A program made the position numbers and the translations under genes. From contig OZ241878.1 in the NCBI GenBank assembly GCA_965203365.1, forward strand, positions 992,001 to 1,056,000: a stretch of 64,000 nt of DNA. Reading direction: 5' to 3'. The DNA comes from VYFG01 sp965203365 (lineage in GTDB: Bacteria; Pseudomonadota; Gammaproteobacteria; Arenicellales; Poriferihabitantaceae). The notes beneath the pieces were generated by a model, which did no database searches, was not told the origin of the DNA, and worked only from the letters and a program-made list of their open reading frames with translations. This document shows positions 60,926-64,000 of this stretch, one piece after another (position 1 is the first letter of the stretch; every line of letters begins with the position of its first letter).

Positions 60926-62292
60926 CTCCACTTCCAGTCTGAAGTGCCACACTCGCCCCGCTCCCGGCATGAGGGCATCCCCCGAAGGATGGGAGCACGG
61001 CGGCGACCGGACCATTCAGCCCTCCCAGGGGCTGAAAGGGGCTGATGTCGGTCATTGATGGCATCCCTCTCGCCGCCAGGGAGTCTGACCGAGGCGATTT
61101 CACGACGCCAGGGCCCGCTCGGACCGTGTCAGACAGGTTTTGGCCGAGCGGGACCGGCCCATCGAACACGGGCTTTCGGAAAGGGAGGGGAGAGGAATGA
61201 CCGCCTTCAGGGCGGGGCCGCAGCGGTGAAGACCTCTTCCGGGGTCCGAACCCCCAGCACCTTCCGGGGCCGGCGGTTGATCCGCTCTTCCACCGCCTGG
61301 ACCTGAGAGGCCGTCCCCTGACGGAAGTCGGTTCCCTTCGGAAAGGACTGGCGTACCCGGCCGTGGGGGTGCTCGTTCAGGCCCCGCTCCCAAGAGTGGT
61401 CCGGGGTGGCAAAATCCAAGTCGGCTCCCAAGGCTGCCGCAATCTCTCGGTGCCCCGCGAACTCCTTGCCGTGATCCGCCGTGCCCGTGTGCCCCCGGTC
61501 CCGAATCGGCCCCATTCGCCGGACAATGGCTTCAGTCACGGCCGCCGCCGTCTTCCCTTCCGCCCCGATCAGCACCCTGAACTTCGAGGCCCGATCTACC
61601 CAGGAAATCCAGGCCCCCCGGGGCATCCCCCCGATGATCAGATCGAGTTCCCAGTCCCCAATCCAGCGCTTGGCCTCCCCCATCCGCCGGGCGCTCGGCG
61701 ATGTCCACCCGACCGGGAATATGATCGCGTCCCGCAGGTCGGCCACCGCGCCCGTTGGGCTTCTTCCCGCGGCGACGCAGGTACCGGTAAAGGTCTCCCC
61801 CCGCCGGTCGGTCTGCCCGGATGGACTGATCGATCTATTCCCGGCCGGCCATCACCTCCCCTTGTTGCTGAAACCGGCCCGCAATGGGCTCCGGGCTCCA
61901 GCCTGCCCGCCACCACTCCTCCGCCACCACCCAGCGCTCGGGGGTCATCTTCCAGGGCCCGGCCGAGGCGGCCCGGCGTCGGGATGTCGCCTTGCCCTAG
62001 GCAGGCTGACGTTGATCCCCCCGCTGCCCGCGATGGCGCATCAACTCTCGGGAAATCGGGCTGACGTCCCGTCCGAGTGGCTCAGCCATCGGTCGCTGGG
62101 ATCGACCAGTGGACTTGAGAGCGAAAATGGGCGATCTTTCCGGGTGGGTCAGGGGGTGGTCGCCAGTTGGCATGACCCTTCTCCAGTTGTTCGCAAACTG
62201 AGAGGGTCTGCCATCCTCTGGCCCGCTGCCATCCGCCTAACTCAATCAATCAGGCGACGGGGCTAAGTGTTGTACTTCAGAGTGGCACGGGG
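60926..62292 (-). mobile_element. IS30-family remnant, copy C (near full length)
   Basis: Element of about 1.37 kb with both ends: right end near 60926 (CAGTCTGAAGTGCCACACTCG) and left end near 62292 (complement of CCCCGTGCCACTCTGAAGT). The transposase reads on - in broken frames: LTHPERSPIFALKSTG, GRDVSPISREL, EEWWRAGW, then an open C-terminal part at 61207-61746. That part holds WELDLIIGG, TADHGKEFAGH and HSWERGLNEH, which carry the D-D-E residues, and a final TPEEVF. Several frameshifts in the first half make it a pseudogene. It is the best-preserved of three copies. Confidence 0.85.
61207..61746 (-). pseudogene. IS30 transposase, C-terminal (DDE) fragment
   Basis: 179-codon open frame covering the whole catalytic domain of the IS30 transposase. 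First Asp is in WELDLI, second in TADHG, Glu in HSWERG, then DFRQGTASQVQAVEERINRR. The N-terminal helix-turn-helix half lies upstream in other frames, so the full protein is not made without frameshifting. Confidence 0.8.
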
Positions 62293-62538
62293 GAGGTAGA
62301 CTGTAGCGCAGGGAGCGCATTTCCACGACTATTCAACCGGTGCTAGTTACCGGTTATTTTTTGGGATTGTCAAGTATATAATTCCCTACAGTTTTTTAAG
62401 CCCTTACGAGGCTCAACCTCTTCCCTTCTCTGATCGACTCAGCAGGCGAATATCTTCTCGACATAATAAGCGAACCATGGTACAACGCAATTGGCGAAAT
62501 ATATCGCAGCCTAATTAGCGAATACTATTCCAAACACC
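62293..62538. other. Short intergenic region before the Fic gene
   Basis: 246 bases between the IS30 remnant and the Fic gene. An AATTGGCGAA/AATTAGCGAA pair (62487-62522) repeats about 30 bases apart just upstream of the start and may be an operator. Nothing else recognised. Confidence 0.35.
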
Positions 62539-64000
62539 ATGGCAAAACCCTCTGAAAAACTGGCCGAATCCCTAGAGACGCTCCACGAACTGCAAGCACA
62601 AGGCACAGTCGCCATACGCTCTGCCGACCTGTCGCGGACTCATCGGGAGCGCCTGCTTCGCAATGGCTTTCTGCAAGAAGTAATCAAGGGCTGGTATGTT
62701 CCTACACGCCCGGACGAGACATCTGGCGAAAGCACCGCCTGGTATGCCGCTTTCTGGCCATTCTGCGCTGCCTATCTACAACACCTCAAGGGTAACGACT
62801 GGTGTCTGTCGCCGGAACAATCCCTGTCAATTCATGCCGAGAACTGGACCGTTCCGCGCCAGTTACTGGTCCGGGCCATCAAGGCGCGCAATAACATCAC
62901 GGCCTTGCCACATAACACATCGCTACTGGATATCCGGGCCGCATTGCCAGACAGCAAGGATATCGTGGAAAAAAACGGTCTGCGTCTGTTTTCGCTCCCA
63001 GCGGCGCTGATCGCCTGCACACCGGGCAATTTTCAGCAAAACCCCACCGATATGCGCACCGCCCTGTCGATGGTGCGCGATGCATCCGAAGTACTGGACC
63101 GGCTTCTGGAACGCGGGCACAGCACCATCGCCGGGCGGCTTACAGGCGCGTTCCGTAATATTGGCCGTGAGCGGATCGCTGACGACATCATCAACAGCAT
63201 GCGCGCGGCCGGATACGACGTGCGCGAGAATGATCCCTTCGAGATACAAATTCCGGTGATACTAGTAGCGAGGGAACAGTCCCCCTATGTCAATCGCATT
63301 CGCCTGATGTGGCAGGAGATGCGGGATCAGATCATTGATCGCTTTCCCAAAGCACCCGGCCAGCCCAAGGACATCAAGGTCTATCTCAAACATGTCGAAG
63401 ATGTTTACATCTCAGACGCCTATCATTCCTTGTCTATTGAAGGCTATCGTGTCAGCCCTGAACTGGTCGAGCGCGTACGCAGTGATAACTGGAATCCGGA
63501 CGAAGACGAGAATGACAGGGAACATCGTAATGCGCTTGCCGCCCGCGGCTACTGGCAGGCCTATCAAGCCGTGCGGGAAAGTGTTGGTAACATCTTGCAA
63601 GGTAATAATCCCGGCACTGTCGTTGATGACGATCACCGGATATGGTATCGGGAAATGTTTGCACCGGGCGTAACAGCGGGATTGCTACACGCCGCCAGTC
63701 TCGCCGGTTATCGCAACGGGCCCGTTTATATTCGTCGGTCAATGCATGTACCGCCCAGTTGTGAAGCTGTGCTCGATGCCATGCCTGCTTTTTTTGACCT
63801 GCTGCGCGAAGAAATAGTTTCGTCCGTTCGTGTCGTACTCGGGCATTTTATCTTCGTGTACATCCATCCCTATATAGACGGCAACGGCCGCATAGGGCGA
63901 TTTCTAATGAACGCGATGTTGGCCAGTGGAGGCTATCCCTGGACCGTTGTTCCCTTGCAACGGAGGAATGGCTACATGGATGCATTGGAACAAGCCAGCG
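62539..64000 (+). CDS. Fic-family AMPylase with N-terminal winged-helix domain (truncated by window end)
   Basis: At least 487 residues, open to the window edge. The N-terminus (MAKPSEKLAESLETLHELQA, IRSADLSRTHRERLLRNGF, EVIKGWYV) resembles the winged-helix part of AbiEi-type antitoxins. A ~200-residue middle region leads to the Fic domain, with core motif HPYIDGNGRIGRF (His near 443). The inhibitory helix motif (S/T)xxxE(G/N) is present about 145 residues earlier as SLSIEG (S297-E301), so self-inhibition is expected. It would transfer AMP to a target protein; the target is unknown. It belongs to the accessory tail with the toxin-antitoxin genes and IS30 copy. Confidence 0.85.
   Translation, partial: MAKPSEKLAESLETLHELQAQGTVAIRSADLSRTHRERLLRNGFLQEVIKGWYVPTRPDETSGESTAWYAAFWPFCAAYLQHLKGNDWCLSPEQSLSIHAENWTVPRQLLVRAIKARNNITALPHNTSLLDIRAALPDSKDIVEKNGLRLFSLPAALIACTPGNFQQNPTDMRTALSMVRDASEVLDRLLERGHSTIAGRLTGAFRNIGRERIADDIINSMRAAGYDVRENDPFEIQIPVILVAREQSPYVNRIRLMWQEMRDQIIDRFPKAPGQPKDIKVYLKHVEDVYISDAYHSLSIEGYRVSPELVERVRSDNWNPDEDENDREHRNALAARGYWQAYQAVRESVGNILQGNNPGTVVDDDHRIWYREMFAPGVTAGLLHAASLAGYRNGPVYIRRSMHVPPSCEAVLDAMPAFFDLLREEIVSSVRVVLGHFIFVYIHPYIDGNGRIGRFLMNAMLASGGYPWTVVPLQRRNGYMDALEQAS

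Overview
The window reads as a chromosome segment of a gammaproteobacterium. It carries the conserved blocks gyrA-pheA-tyrA-aroA-cmk-rpsA-ihfB-lapA-lapB and queG / tsaE-amiB-mutL-miaA ... hfq-hflX. It also has csiV and a methylthioinosine-phosphorylase-type gene downstream of mfd, an arrangement I recall from Pseudomonas. I cannot name a genus. Base composition is moderate (about half G+C) in the core and visibly AT-richer around 59.7-60.1 kb. No rRNA, tRNA or CRISPR array was recognised.

Layout. 0-10.2 kb (+): cystathionine beta-lyase, a ChaC-like gamma-glutamylcyclotransferase, a HIT protein, an amidase, a PotABCD-type polyamine importer, and two tandem NylB/beta-lactamase-fold hydrolases. 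10.3-15 kb: ispF-ispD (-) divergent from mfd (+). 15.3-22.6 kb: an unusual lipoprotein metalloprotease, an IS30 remnant and a poly-G tract, csiV, a three-gene iron/cobalamin-type ABC importer, and the phosphorylase. 22.7-34.9 kb (-): an RmlA-like protein with an eroded active site, lapB-lapA-ihfB-rpsA-cmk-aroA-tyrA-pheA-gyrA; serC and hisC, often in this block, are absent. 35.2-53.3 kb (-): hflX and hfq, then an 11.8 kb insertion (YhaN/YhaO-like ATPase-nuclease pair, a deleted IS30 copy, a type ISP restriction-modification enzyme on +), then miaA-mutL-amiB-tsaE. 53.4-58.5 kb: queG, yheU, a YqaA-like membrane protein, a long GAPDH, nadE and a GyrI-like protein. 58.6-64 kb: accessory tail with two toxin-antitoxin modules among dispersed ~100 bp repeats, the largest IS30 remnant, and a Fic protein running off the window end.

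The most interesting signal is the type ISP restriction-modification gene. It is split by a run of 14 cytosines exactly where the methyltransferase core gives way to the target-recognition region. A 15- or 12-C allele would restore one ~1,470-residue enzyme, so this looks like a phase-variable ON/OFF switch currently read as OFF.

A second theme is erosion with reading frames kept open. The PheA dehydratase domain and the RmlA homologue keep full length but have lost the family's catalytic motifs. A HigB-type toxin is frameshifted by one base, and all three IS30 copies are degraded. That pattern, with the accessory load, fits relaxed selection or a host-associated lifestyle, but this is inference.
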